Positions 1 through 5,886 of a DNA stretch of 5,886 bases are shown here, piece by piece. The DNA is taken from NCBI GenBank assembly GCA_016209785.1, contig JACQVM010000166.1, positions 1 through 5,886 of the forward strand, read 5' to 3'. The position numbers and the translations under genes were made by a program. Position 1 is the stretch's first letter. Each line of letters opens with the position of its first letter. This stretch comes from Candidatus Melainabacteria bacterium (GTDB lineage: Bacteria; Cyanobacteriota; Vampirovibrionia; Obscuribacterales; Obscuribacteraceae). Under the pieces are notes generated by a model. That model saw only the letters and a list, made by a program, of their open reading frames with translations, searched no databases and was not told the origin of the DNA.

Positions 1-854
1 CCATAAGGACTGTTGAAGCTAAAGATACGTGGTGAGATTTCGGCAAAGCTTACATTGCAGTTAGCACACGCAAAACGTTCTGAAAACAGAAGCGGGACTG
101 AGCCAACCACATCCACCAAAACAACCGACTTGCCCCACTTTAAGGCTAAAGCAAGGCTATCAGCCAAGCGTGATTTTATGGTTGGGCGAACTACAAGTCT
201 GTCAATAACTAGCTCAATGGAATGCTTCTTGTTTTTATCCAGGACAATATCTTCATCTAAATCTACTATCTCACCATCAATTGCTACACGGGCAAAACCT
301 TCTTTACGCAAATCAGCTAGTAGGCTCTGATACTCTCCTTTTCTTCCAGAGACCAGCGGGGCTAGGATCTGGATCTTGGTTTCAGAAGGCATTTCGAGCA
401 CTTGGTCTACAATTTGATCAATGGTTTGTGGGTTAATGAGGCGGTTGCATTTTGGGCAATGGGGTGTACCAATACGTGCATACAAAAGACGTAGATAATC
501 ATAGATTTCTGTTACAGTCCCGACAGTTGAGCGGGGGTTTACCGTGGTAGATTTCTGGTCTATGGAAATAGCTGGGCTTAAACCTTCTATAGCATCTACG
601 TCTGGTTTATCAAGCTGTCCTAAGAATTGACGGGCATAAGCTGAAAGTGACTCAACATAACGTCTTTGTCCTTCTGCAAAAATGGTATCAAAAGCAAGAC
701 TTGATTTACCTGAGCCACTAACACCTGTTATGACCACAAGCTTGTTGCGTGGGATGGACAAGTCAATATTTTTAAGATTTTGTTGACGGGCCCCGCGTAC
801 AATAATGGCATCCCCGGTTGGGATGGTTGGACCCTTTTGCTCATTGCTACTCAT
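1..854 (-). CDS. uvrA: UvrA, excinuclease ABC subunit A (N-terminal part, runs off the left edge)
   Basis: UvrA is the damage-sensing ATPase of nucleotide excision repair; it acts in the cytoplasm as a dimer and loads UvrB at lesions. About 284 codons are visible of a protein usually near 940 residues; the reading frame is open to the window edge, so the gene is cut by the window, not broken. From the ATG at 854 the protein shows I-V-R-G-A-R-x-x-N-L-K-N-I at about residues 18-30, the Walker A motif G-V-S-G-S-G-K-S at 44-51, the family block [12 protein letters not shown] at 69-80, then [27 protein letters not shown] lies at 133-136, and the first cysteine pair of a zinc finger at C263/C266. 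An in-frame ATG at 890 would add 12 residues (M-I-R-Q-E-D-P-N...); I prefer 854 because UvrA proteins normally start shortly before the I-x-V-R-G-A motif. It follows the DUF445 gene on the same strand by 49 bases (13 with the longer start). No SOS box was recognised. Confidence 0.97.
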   Translation of the reverse strand, partial: MSSNEQKGPTIPTGDAIIVRGARQQNLKNIDLSIPRNKLVVITGVSGSGKSSLAFDTIFAEGQRRYVESLSAYARQFLGQLDKPDVDAIEGLSPAISIDQKSTTVNPRSTVGTVTEIYDYLRLLYARIGTPHCPKCNRLINPQTIDQIVDQVLEMPSETKIQILAPLVSGRKGEYQSLLADLRKEGFARVAIDGEIVDLDEDIVLDKNKKHSIELVIDRLVVRPTIKSRLADSLALALKWGKSVVLVDVVGSVPLLFSERFACANCNVSFAEISPRIFSFNSPY

Positions 855-860
855 ACTCTT

Positions 861-875
861 GATCCCGTTGGGATC
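861..875. repeat. Short inverted repeat just upstream of the uvrA start
   Basis: GATCCC (861-866) and GGGATC (870-875) form a perfect 6-base inverted repeat with a 3-base spacer. It falls between the two candidate uvrA start codons (ATGs ending at 890 and 854). As RNA it would place a small hairpin about 6 bases before the preferred start, close to where a ribosome binds. It could affect initiation or simply be chance; there is no T-run that would make it a terminator. Confidence 0.35.
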
Positions 876-903
876 CTCTTGCCGAATCATTATTATATCT
901 GGG

Positions 904-2169
904 TTACTGAAAGGCTACATTTACCCAGATTTGCACCAAGCCGAGCCAGGCTCCGATGAATCCTCCTAACAAGGCAAGCCACCTTAACTCCTGCCGGCAA
1001 ATCCTTTTGATAAGGATTTCTAGTTGACGTGGTGTAAACAATTCAATCTTACGGGCAATGAGCCCATACATACCCAATGCAGGAATAGCCTTTTCCATCA
1101 GCTCACCTAACTCTCTTTGGAGGTAAGCATGACAAAAGGCAGAAATATCTTGTTTGGCTCGGCCCAGCCACATCTGAGGAATGGACTCTGGATTGAAGCG
1201 AATAATGGCTGAGCTGACTGTTCCCATAGCTTCAACTTCTATGCGCTTCACTGCCTCAAGGATGTCCTCACGATGCTCAAGGAGAAAGTTCTGAACAGCC
1301 TCTGTTAGGTTTTGCTTCAGTTGAGCAATGTATTGCAGTGGCATAGACCTTAAGTCAAAGTTAGCAACCTGAATGGCTAGCTGATCGCGAATACCAAATC
1401 GCTTGAGCAGATCGGAGATTATGCGCTCAGCTTCTGCAGGCTCTTTTTCTAAGAAATTACGCCATTCATAGCAAACACGTTTAATCCCTATGATTTTGGC
1501 CAACAGTCTGTAAGGAGCACCGGCATGATTTTGGACTGACTCATCTAAAGCATTGATATTTTGTGGACTAAGTAGTGCTATTAGTCCAGCGCGAACTCGC
1601 TCGGTGGTGAGTATGTTCTCCATAATGCGGCCTGCAAGTTCATGAGCCTGATCCAAGGAAATCCGGGTTGAAAGTATTACCTGATCAAATATTTTTTCTG
1701 TGATATTTGCTACACGAGTATCCCTACCTTTATCTAGTCCATCAGTAATAGAGATGACCAGATGCTGCAGAAAAGTTGGACTTAGCTCAGCTAGATCGCT
1801 TGCTAGCCTGTGCAGTTTGGTGGTATCGCGAAATTCCTTGAGCACAGACTCAACAAAAGCATCAACGGCAATATGAATGTTATGCTCCGTCACCAGTGAC
1901 TCAGCTTGATGTTTAATGTCGTCAGTTGTGAGCAATGTGTCGGTAATGGTGGCGGCTACGGCCTGGGCTAACTTGGCGCGACGTTTAGGAAAAATTCCAG
2001 GCGTACATGGGATTTGCAGCCTTGTGAAAGGGAAGTACCAGGGCTCATAAGGCCGGAAAAGACAAACAATGGCCATTTCAGTTGCCAGCCAACCATGAAA
2101 GGCATAAAAGACTGGCGGAAAGACAAACTTGAAAAATCCTGCGATTAAGGTTGGTGCCAGGAGGTCCAC
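904..2169 (-). CDS. DUF445 family membrane protein (YheB-like)
   Basis: This 421-residue protein matches the DUF445 family, whose molecular function is not established; Bacillus YheB is a relative. The N-terminus (about residues 5-37) is hydrophobic and carries the family pattern G-W-L-A-T-E-M-A-I followed by L-F-R-P-Y-E-P at 37-43. The hallmark [12 protein letters not shown] follows at 57-68. A long, mostly helical and charged middle section with many Glu/Arg/Lys follows, then a C-terminal transmembrane helix at roughly 396-419 ([15 protein letters not shown]). The likely topology is a large soluble helical domain between two membrane anchors. The start codon is GTG (2167-2169): an in-frame stop lies shortly upstream, and a purine-rich AAAGAAAGAG precedes it by 4 bases, a loose Shine-Dalgarno match. 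It is likely co-transcribed with uvrA downstream and is divergent from the TPR gene. Nothing links it functionally to DNA repair beyond position. Confidence 0.85.
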   Translation of the reverse strand: MDLLAPTLIAGFFKFVFPPVFYAFHGWLATEMAIVCLFRPYEPWYFPFTRLQIPCTPGIFPKRRAKLAQAVAATITDTLLTTDDIKHQAESLVTEHNIHIAVDAFVESVLKEFRDTTKLHRLASDLAELSPTFLQHLVISITDGLDKGRDTRVANITEKIFDQVILSTRISLDQAHELAGRIMENILTTERVRAGLIALLSPQNINALDESVQNHAGAPYRLLAKIIGIKRVCYEWRNFLEKEPAEAERIISDLLKRFGIRDQLAIQVANFDLRSMPLQYIAQLKQNLTEAVQNFLLEHREDILEAVKRIEVEAMGTVSSAIIRFNPESIPQMWLGRAKQDISAFCHAYLQRELGELMEKAIPALGMYGLIARKIELFTPRQLEILIKRICRQELRWLALLGGFIGAWLGLVQIWVNVAFQ

Positions 2170-2275
2170 GATACTCTTTCTTTAAAATGTAGCTCCTCTA
2201 GATTACCTTATTGTTTAGGCCAAAGCTCTGGCCTTTGAGTTACCATTGACTGCAAGACTTACAAGGCACATCCAC
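2170..2275. promoter_or_regulatory. Divergent spacer between the DUF445 and TPR genes
   Basis: This 106-base spacer must hold start signals for both divergent genes, but no well-matched -35/-10 pair is evident on either strand. TTGACT at 2246-2251 resembles a -35 box but has no acceptable -10 at the right distance. An AGGAG lies on the minus strand about 22 bases before the DUF445 GTG, too far to be its ribosome-binding site. The inverted repeat at 2217-2234 is the only clear structural element. Promoter content is inferred from gene orientation, not from motifs. Confidence 0.4.
2217..2234. repeat. Inverted repeat AGGCCA-N6-TGGCCT in the divergent spacer
   Basis: AGGCCA (2217-2222) and TGGCCT (2229-2234) are perfect 6-base complementary arms with a 6-base spacer. 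A second, overlapping and competing repeat is CAAAG (2221-2225) with CTTTG (2233-2237). The symmetry and location between divergent genes fit a regulator-binding site or a small leader hairpin. It is not followed by a T-run, so a terminator is unlikely. Arms this short can arise by chance. Confidence 0.35.
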
Positions 2276-3106
2276 ATGGTGTTTTTCCTCAAACAGATAG
2301 CGCCTCAGGTAGCAATGGCTTGTTTGTTTGTACTGGCTGCTGGGACAGCTTCTTGCCAACAAGGTGAAGCAGATGAAGATATCAAGAATGCCATTATTCG
2401 TTATCAGACTGCTATTGAAGCTAATCCAAAAAACCCTACAACACACCTAAGACTAGCTAGGATGTATTTGCTAGCCGGTAACGTTGTGGGTGCCATCAAT
2501 GAGTTTAAAGAGACAATTCACCTGCAGCCAGATAATGCCGAGGCACATGCAGGACTTGCTCGCGCCTATCTGCGAAAGCCGGACTGGGATGGGGCAGTTG
2601 CAGCTATGACTGCGGCTGTCCGCCTTGAGCCCAACAATGCTGACATGCATTACAAGCTAGGGCAGCTCTTGAGCCGGAAAGGTAAGGTCGACGAATGTAT
2701 TGGAGAATTTCGCCAGACGCTTAAGTTAAACCCTGAGCACTCAGGAGCTCATCGTGATTTAGGGGCTGCACTGGGACTAAAAGGGGATACTGATGCTCAG
2801 ATTCTTGAGGAGAAGAAAGCCCTTGAGCTAGCTCCTAACGATCCTGATGCCTACTACTACCTAGGTAGTGCCTATATTGTCAAAGGACAGACCCAAGAGG
2901 CTGTGGGAGCACTGGTGCGTTCGTCAGAACTAGATTCTAAGAATAGCGATGTATGGAGGCTTTTAGCTGCTGCAGAGGCTGCTGTTGGTAACCTTCAAAG
3001 AGCAATCGTCTGCGAGGAAAATGCTCTTAGGCTTGATCCACATAACCAAGCTGTAGTGCAAGCCTTAGAGAAACTCCACCAATTGGCCAAGAACAAAGCC
3101 AAATAA
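2276..3106 (+). CDS. TPR-repeat protein, probable exported lipoprotein
   Basis: Tetratricopeptide repeats are helical-hairpin scaffolds that bind other proteins; no enzymatic domain is seen, so the partner and pathway are unknown. From the ATG at 2276 the protein is 276 residues. Residues 1-26 look like a signal peptide (one Lys, then a hydrophobic run M-A-C-L-F-V-L-A-A-G), ending in T-A-S-C with Cys27 as a possible lipidated residue. The Thr at -3 is less usual than Leu/Val, so lipidation is plausible but not certain. After a short acidic linker come about six consecutive 34-residue repeats (roughly 54-257), each ending in a version of A-L-x-L-x-P-N-N/D, flanked by half repeats; the tail is lysine-rich. 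The frame is open further up to a TTG at 2246, but that start has no ribosome-binding site and would put a charged extension before the signal peptide. The ATG has AAGG 9 bases upstream. It stands alone: divergent from DUF445 and 311 bases before ftsZ. Confidence 0.88.
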   Translation: MVFFLKQIAPQVAMACLFVLAAGTASCQQGEADEDIKNAIIRYQTAIEANPKNPTTHLRLARMYLLAGNVVGAINEFKETIHLQPDNAEAHAGLARAYLRKPDWDGAVAAMTAAVRLEPNNADMHYKLGQLLSRKGKVDECIGEFRQTLKLNPEHSGAHRDLGAALGLKGDTDAQILEEKKALELAPNDPDAYYYLGSAYIVKGQTQEAVGALVRSSELDSKNSDVWRLLAAAEAAVGNLQRAIVCEENALRLDPHNQAVVQALEKLHQLAKNKAK

Positions 3107-3111
3107 ATTTT
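3083..3111 (+). terminator. Weak possible terminator at the end of the TPR gene
   Basis: TTGGC (3083-3087) can pair with GCCAA (3098-3102) across a 10-base loop, and the stem is followed by ATAAATTTT. The stem is short, the loop large, the T-run interrupted, and the element overlaps the stop codon. It may be a weak intrinsic terminator or nothing; it is listed because no better candidate ends this transcript. Confidence 0.2.
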
Positions 3112-3303
3112 CTCAACAAACTTTAATGTGCTCAACGCGGTTGACGCTATCACTTGAAAGCCGGCAGTCAAGGGCATGGCAACTAAACCAGTCATTTATG
3201 GGCGGGGTATTTTCCTTTGAAAAGGTTAACAACAACAGGCATTTCCTGGCTTGCAAATAGCAAGAATAGGCCCTACGATAACCACTCGATGGTAACGGGA
3301 GTG

Positions 3304-3342
3304 GGCGTGCAAACGCCATGGAGGCGTGTCTGATGACGCGTC
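3304..3342 (+). promoter_or_regulatory. Set of mutually exclusive stems (attenuator-like) ahead of ftsZ
   Basis: Four short segments can pair in two ways. Segment A is GGCGT (3304-3308), B is ACGCC (3313-3317), C is GGCGTGTC (3323-3330) and D is GACGCGTC (3335-3342). A pairs with B through a GCAA loop while C pairs with D through a TGAT loop; alternatively B pairs with the first five bases of C through ATGGA, leaving A and D free. This A-B-C-D arrangement is how attenuators and riboswitch expression platforms are built. However, no T-run follows D, and the ribosome-binding site of ftsZ lies over 60 bases downstream, so the mechanism is unclear. Confidence 0.35.
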
Positions 3343-3403
3343 GGACAATAGAGCTCATTCCTGTATAACCCAGTCATATATATAGTTGTTCCCTACAGTT
3401 TGA

Positions 3404-3408
3404 TGAGG
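3404..3408 (+). promoter_or_regulatory. Ribosome-binding site of ftsZ
   Basis: TGAGG at 3404-3408 ends 9 bases before the GTG at 3418. This is the best Shine-Dalgarno match nearby and the main reason for choosing the GTG start. A competing A-rich AAAAAGG precedes the in-frame ATG at 3451 by about 10 bases. Confidence 0.6.
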
Positions 3409-3417
3409 TTTTGAGCC

Positions 3418-4530
3418 GTGGCTGAACGTAGTGAAAAAGGCGATAAGTCCATGAGACCAGAGAACAAGGCCAATATTAAGGTGATTGGCGTTGGTGGAGC
3501 CGGATCAAATGCTGTAAATCGCATGATATCAGTTGGCCTAAACGGAGTAGAGTTTTGGTCCTGCAACACTGATGCCCAGGCTCTGGAGTTGGCCTCAGCT
3601 AGGAATCGTCTGCAGATTGGCGGCAAGCTGACGCGTGGTTTAGGAGCTGGTGGCAATCCAACGATTGGGCAAAAGGCAGCAGAGGAAAGTAAAGAAGAGC
3701 TTGCGTTGGCGCTTGATGGTGCGGACATGGTGTTTATCGCGGCTGGGATGGGTGGTGGTACCGGTACTGGTGCTGCTCCCATTGTGGCAGAAGTAGCCAA
3801 GGAAATAGGCGCACTGACAGTTGGTGTTGTAACAAAGCCTTTCCTTTTTGAAGGCAAGCGACGTGCTAACCAAGCCGAAGCAGGCATTGCCGAGATTAGA
3901 TCACGGGTTGATACGCTCATTGTAATTCCCAACCAGCGACTGTTAGAGGTAGTTGATCATAGGGCTTCTATGCAGGAAGCATTTGTCGAAGCTGACAAGG
4001 TGCTTATGCAAGGGGTTCAGGGAATATCTGATATCATTACCGTGCCAGGATTAATCAATGTCGATTTTGCAGATGTCAAAGCGGTTATGCAGACGGCTGG
4101 CTCTGCTCTGATGGGCGTAGGACGTGCTACTGGTGAAGGGCGGGCTGTAGAAGCGGCACGCAATGCTATTAGCAGTCCATTGCTAGAAAGCACCATTGAT
4201 GGTGCTTCAGGGGTGATATTTAGTGTGACTGGTGGACCAGATTTGACACTTCATGAGGTTCAAGAAGCAGCCAACGTGATCTACTCTGCTGTGTCAGATG
4301 ATGCCAACATCATCTTTGGAGCTGTGCTTGATGATAGGCTGCATGGCGAGGTGCTGATTACGGTGATTGCTACTGGCTTTGAGCTAGCTAGCCAGCCGCC
4401 AGTGAAAGCCAGAACTACCACAGCTTCCACTGTTCGACCTACCGAGCGCCCAGTATCAAGTGATTTCAAGAAAATTGCCAGTGATATCTTGGATATTCCT
4501 GAGTTTTTGAGAGCTAGGCAAAGTCGGTAA
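3418..4530 (+). CDS. ftsZ: Cell division GTPase FtsZ
   Basis: FtsZ is the tubulin-like GTPase that polymerises into the division ring at mid-cell. The 370-residue protein is full length and close to the family norm. The nucleotide-binding domain opens with [16 protein letters not shown] (21-36), then [11 protein letters not shown] (46-56). The tubulin signature G-G-G-T-G-T-G is at 112-118. The T7 loop N-V-D-F-A-D at 214-219 supplies the aspartates that complete the GTPase site of the neighbouring subunit. The second domain runs to about I-T-V-I-A-T-G-F (314-321). A short linker of roughly 36 residues rich in Thr/Pro/Arg follows, then the C-terminal peptide D-I-P-E-F-L-R-A-R (359-367), the docking site for FtsA/SepF-type partners. 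The start is GTG; an ATG at 3451 would give 359 residues and is a real alternative, since the conserved core begins only at residue 20. No ftsA or ftsQ lies beside it; mtnA follows after 11 bases. The F-W-S variant is typical of cyanobacterial FtsZ. Confidence 0.98.
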   Translation: MAERSEKGDKSMRPENKANIKVIGVGGAGSNAVNRMISVGLNGVEFWSCNTDAQALELASARNRLQIGGKLTRGLGAGGNPTIGQKAAEESKEELALALDGADMVFIAAGMGGGTGTGAAPIVAEVAKEIGALTVGVVTKPFLFEGKRRANQAEAGIAEIRSRVDTLIVIPNQRLLEVVDHRASMQEAFVEADKVLMQGVQGISDIITVPGLINVDFADVKAVMQTAGSALMGVGRATGEGRAVEAARNAISSPLLESTIDGASGVIFSVTGGPDLTLHEVQEAANVIYSAVSDDANIIFGAVLDDRLHGEVLITVIATGFELASQPPVKARTTTASTVRPTERPVSSDFKKIASDILDIPEFLRARQSR

Positions 4531-4541
4531 ATATCGGGCGA

Positions 4542-5630
4542 ATGTTCACTTCCAGCATTCGACCTATCAGATCAGAAAATGGCCGAATCTTGGTATTGGA
4601 TCAGCGCAAGCTTCCGCACTCGGTCGAATACTTTGATGCGACCAGGCTTGATGACATGTGTTTTGCCATTAAGGAGATGGTTGTGCGTGGTGCACCGGCC
4701 ATTGGTGTGGCAGCGGCATTAGCTCTGGCATGCGAAGGACAAAGACTCTCATCTGCTAGGGTGTCCCCCTTGGAGTTCTTAAGTCAACTGGAGAAAGCCA
4801 AGGGCAAGCTTGAGGCAACACGACCAACTGCTGTCAATTTGCGTTGGGGTGCTCAGCTCATCTTTAAACTGGCTCAAGACAATTTAAGTGAGACGCTGGA
4901 TGTGCTGGCGGCAAGGCTTGTGGATTGCGCCAGAGGGTTGATTGAAGAGGATATTGCCATTAATCTTCAAATTGGTGAGCGTGGTGCCAAGCTTATTGGA
5001 GATGCTAGCAGTGTCCTCACTCACTGTAATGCAGGTGCCTTGGCGACATGTGGTTGGGGCACAGCGCTAGGAGTTATTAGATCGGCCGTTAAGCTGGGAG
5101 CCCACATGACTGTCTATGTTGACGAAACTCGCCCGCGGCAACAGGGTGCACGTCTTACGGCATGGGAACTCCTGGAGGACAATATTCAGCCTACTGTCAT
5201 TGCTGATTCAGTGGCAGGATATCTCATGAGTAAAAAGATGGTGGATGTGGTCATTGTAGGAGCCGATAGAATAACCTTAAATGGTGATACGGCAAACAAA
5301 ATTGGAACTTATACACTGGCAGTTCTTGCAAATGTCCATAATGTACCTTTTTATGTTGCAGCTCCACTTTCTACTATTGATGCTGAAACCTTAACCGGTA
5401 AAGATATTCCAATTGAGGAGCGTGATCCCCATGAGGTCACCTCCATAGGAGGAATGGAAATTTGTCCAGAAGGTGTCAATGTACTAAATCCAGCATTTGA
5501 CGTGACACCAGGCCGGCTGATTTCTGCCATTATTACTGAAGTTGGCATCTTCCGCCCACCTTACGAGGTGGCTATACAAGAGGCGCTCAATCAAATCCCT
5601 GGCGTTAACGCCGGGGTCTGCCCGCATTAG
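4542..5630 (+). CDS. mtnA: Methylthioribose-1-phosphate isomerase
   Basis: MtnA converts 5-methylthioribose 1-phosphate to 5-methylthioribulose 1-phosphate in the cytoplasmic methionine salvage pathway, which recycles the by-product of polyamine synthesis. The 362 residues match the family length. Visible landmarks are L-D-Q-R-K-L-P (19-25), the sugar-phosphate loop V-R-G-A-P-A-I-G (48-55), R-P-T-A-V-N-L (94-100), T-H-C-N-A-G-A-L-A-T (160-169) with catalytic Cys162, D-E-T-R-P-R-x-Q-G-A-R-L-T-A-W-E-L (194-210), G-A-D-R-I-T-L-N-G-D-T-A-N-K-I-G-T-Y (240-257) with catalytic Asp242, and N-P-A-F-D-V-T-P (316-323). Both catalytic residues distinguish it from the related eIF2B-type regulatory subunits. 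It starts 11 bases after the ftsZ stop with no strong ribosome-binding site, suggesting a shared transcript and perhaps translational coupling. No other salvage gene (mtnB, mtnC, mtnK, mtnP) is in the window, so a role in 5-deoxyribose-type salvage, known for some MtnA enzymes, cannot be excluded. Confidence 0.96.
   Translation: MFTSSIRPIRSENGRILVLDQRKLPHSVEYFDATRLDDMCFAIKEMVVRGAPAIGVAAALALACEGQRLSSARVSPLEFLSQLEKAKGKLEATRPTAVNLRWGAQLIFKLAQDNLSETLDVLAARLVDCARGLIEEDIAINLQIGERGAKLIGDASSVLTHCNAGALATCGWGTALGVIRSAVKLGAHMTVYVDETRPRQQGARLTAWELLEDNIQPTVIADSVAGYLMSKKMVDVVIVGADRITLNGDTANKIGTYTLAVLANVHNVPFYVAAPLSTIDAETLTGKDIPIEERDPHEVTSIGGMEICPEGVNVLNPAFDVTPGRLISAIITEVGIFRPPYEVAIQEALNQIPGVNAGVCPH
5597..5616. 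terminator. Strong hairpin between convergent mtnA and GNAT genes, possible terminator
   Basis: CCCTGGCG (5597-5604) pairs with CGCCGGGG (5609-5616) through a TTAA tetraloop. This makes an 8-pair stem with one G-U wobble on the plus strand, around a perfect 12-base palindrome GGCGTTAACGCC. It lies inside the last codons of mtnA and just past the stop of the convergent GNAT gene. Read on the minus strand, the stem is followed by ATTTGATTG, a weak T-rich tail, so it may end the GNAT transcript. On the plus strand no T-run follows. Being nearly symmetric it could slow polymerase from both sides. Confidence 0.45.
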
Positions 5631-5886
5631 GGCTCGAGGTTCACGTACCAGAGCGCTTGGGCATCCTCAATATTATCTGAAGTGAAACCCATCTGCATCA
5701 AAGCACTGGCACCTCCTGGGTATTGTCTGGCAGGTTCCACCTGAAGCTTCTGATACTCCTGAGCCTTAGCAAACTCCAAGATGGTGCTCAACAGCTTTCG
5801 TGCATAGCCCTGTCCTCGCGCGTGCTTTGTCACAGCAAAGCGCACCAGCTCCAAAATATTGTCGCTGTTGCTGCGTGCACCAGCTA
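5627..5886 (-). CDS. GNAT-family N-acetyltransferase (C-terminal part, runs off the right edge)
   Basis: GNAT enzymes move an acetyl group from acetyl-CoA to an amine; the substrate cannot be told here. Eighty-five residues are visible and the frame stays open to the window edge, so the N-terminus lies outside; the TTG at 5854 is an internal Leu codon rather than a start. Motif A is clear: the beta strand E-L-V-R-F-A-V followed by the acetyl-CoA pyrophosphate loop R-G-Q-G-Y-A (visible residues 23-28, matching R/Q-x-x-G-x-G/A) and helix R-K-L-L-S-T-I-L-E-F-A. The later M-G-F (the usual G-F after the 'Y-x-x-x-G-F' region) and a C-terminal strand W-Y-V-N-L-E complete the fold. It is convergent with mtnA, and the two stop codons overlap. 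Confidence 0.82.
   Translation of the reverse strand, partial: AGARSNSDNILELVRFAVTKHARGQGYARKLLSTILEFAKAQEYQKLQVEPARQYPGGASALMQMGFTSDNIEDAQALWYVNLEP

Larger units (their letters stand above)
3107..3417 (+). promoter_or_regulatory. Gene-free, hairpin-rich region upstream of ftsZ (candidate leader or small RNA)
   Basis: No convincing protein is encoded in these 311 bases; the open frames on the minus strand give Ser/Arg/Cys-rich, low-plausibility peptides. The stretch holds a string of potential RNA hairpins: TCAAC/GTTGA (3132-3136/3140-3144), CTTGA/TCAAG (3153-3157/3168-3172), CCTT/AAGG (3214-3217/3222-3225), CTTGC/GCAAG (3250-3254/3260-3264) with an outer CCT/AGG, CCACTC/GAGTGG (3282-3287/3299-3304), GGCGT-GCAA-ACGCC (3304-3317, a GNRA tetraloop) and GGCGTGTC/GACGCGTC (3323-3330/3335-3342, 8 pairs with one or two wobbles). 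AT-rich TATAAC and TATATA stretches at about 3364-3384 could serve as a -10 region for ftsZ, but no good -35 is seen. It matches no riboswitch or housekeeping RNA that I recognise. A role in ftsZ expression is inferred from position only. Confidence 0.4.

Noticed and set aside
13..330. Plus-strand 105-codon open frame over the left edge
   Set aside because: It is antisense to uvrA, whose conserved protein sequence fully explains this DNA; the translated peptide has no recognisable features.
3282..3342. Fluoride-riboswitch-like elements (stem with a GATGG loop, AAACGCC, then CTGATGAC)
   Set aside because: The pieces occur in a suggestive order, but the loop after GATGG has no complement after TGATGAC, so the defining pseudoknot cannot form, and extra bases separate the second stem from TGATGAC. 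The downstream gene is also not a fluoride exporter or channel.
3330..3347. Hammerhead ribozyme core CTGATGA
   Set aside because: The matching GAAA after a stem II and the cleavage-site partner strand are absent, so this 7-base match is best taken as chance.
3113..3358. Minus-strand 81-codon open frame in the ftsZ upstream region, plus an overlapping 66-codon one (2995-3195)
   Set aside because: The compositions (rich in Ser, Arg, Cys, Leu) look like random translation, there is no clear ribosome-binding site, and the second overlaps the TPR gene. Not supported as genes.
3107..3417. tmRNA, RNase P RNA, SRP RNA or tRNA in the ftsZ upstream spacer
   Set aside because: I looked for the T-loop motif and the conserved cores of these RNAs and found none; GGTAACGGG only loosely resembles an RNase P segment.
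3393..3932. Minus-strand 179-codon open frame opposite ftsZ
   Set aside because: It is a shadow of the ftsZ frame: Ala/Ser/Pro-rich peptide lying opposite the strongly conserved GTPase domain.
1..5886. Mobile elements, CRISPR arrays, toxin-antitoxin or defence modules
   Set aside because: No transposase, integrase, spaced repeats or recognisable defence proteins on either strand; all substantial coding space is taken by chromosomal genes.

Overview
The window suggests a bacterium of the cyanobacterial lineage, probably one of the non-photosynthetic sister groups (Melainabacteria/Vampirovibrionia type). The evidence is the proteins themselves. FtsZ carries the F-W-S-x-N-T-D-A-Q-A-L stretch and the long [12 protein letters not shown] block typical of cyanobacterial and plastid FtsZ. 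The UvrA N-terminus also reads closest to cyanobacterial UvrA as I remember it. No photosynthesis or cyanobacteria-specific gene is present, base composition is middling, and no tree could be run, so the placement is an inference.

Layout. Positions 1-2169 hold two genes on the minus strand: a DUF445 membrane protein (904-2169) and, downstream of it in the same direction, the 5' part of uvrA (854 to the window edge). A 106-base divergent spacer with a small inverted repeat separates them from a plus-strand TPR-repeat gene (2276-3106) that looks like an exported lipoprotein. A 311-base gene-free stretch follows (3107-3417). It is dense in hairpins and contains a set of mutually exclusive stems just ahead of ftsZ. 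Then come ftsZ (3418-4530) and, 11 bases later, mtnA (4542-5630), which are probably co-transcribed. The 3' part of a GNAT acetyltransferase gene comes in from the right edge on the minus strand. Its stop codon overlaps that of mtnA, and a strong hairpin lies in the last codons of mtnA.

How the genes relate. These are mostly housekeeping functions: DNA repair (UvrA), cell division (FtsZ), methylthioribose-1-phosphate salvage (MtnA), envelope or protein scaffolding (DUF445, TPR) and acetyl transfer (GNAT). No phage, transposon, CRISPR or defence genes are visible, and I see no convincing new multi-gene system. The item most worth a second look is the structured spacer upstream of ftsZ, which may be a regulatory leader or a small RNA. 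Next are the ftsZ-mtnA pairing and the overlapping convergent 3' ends.
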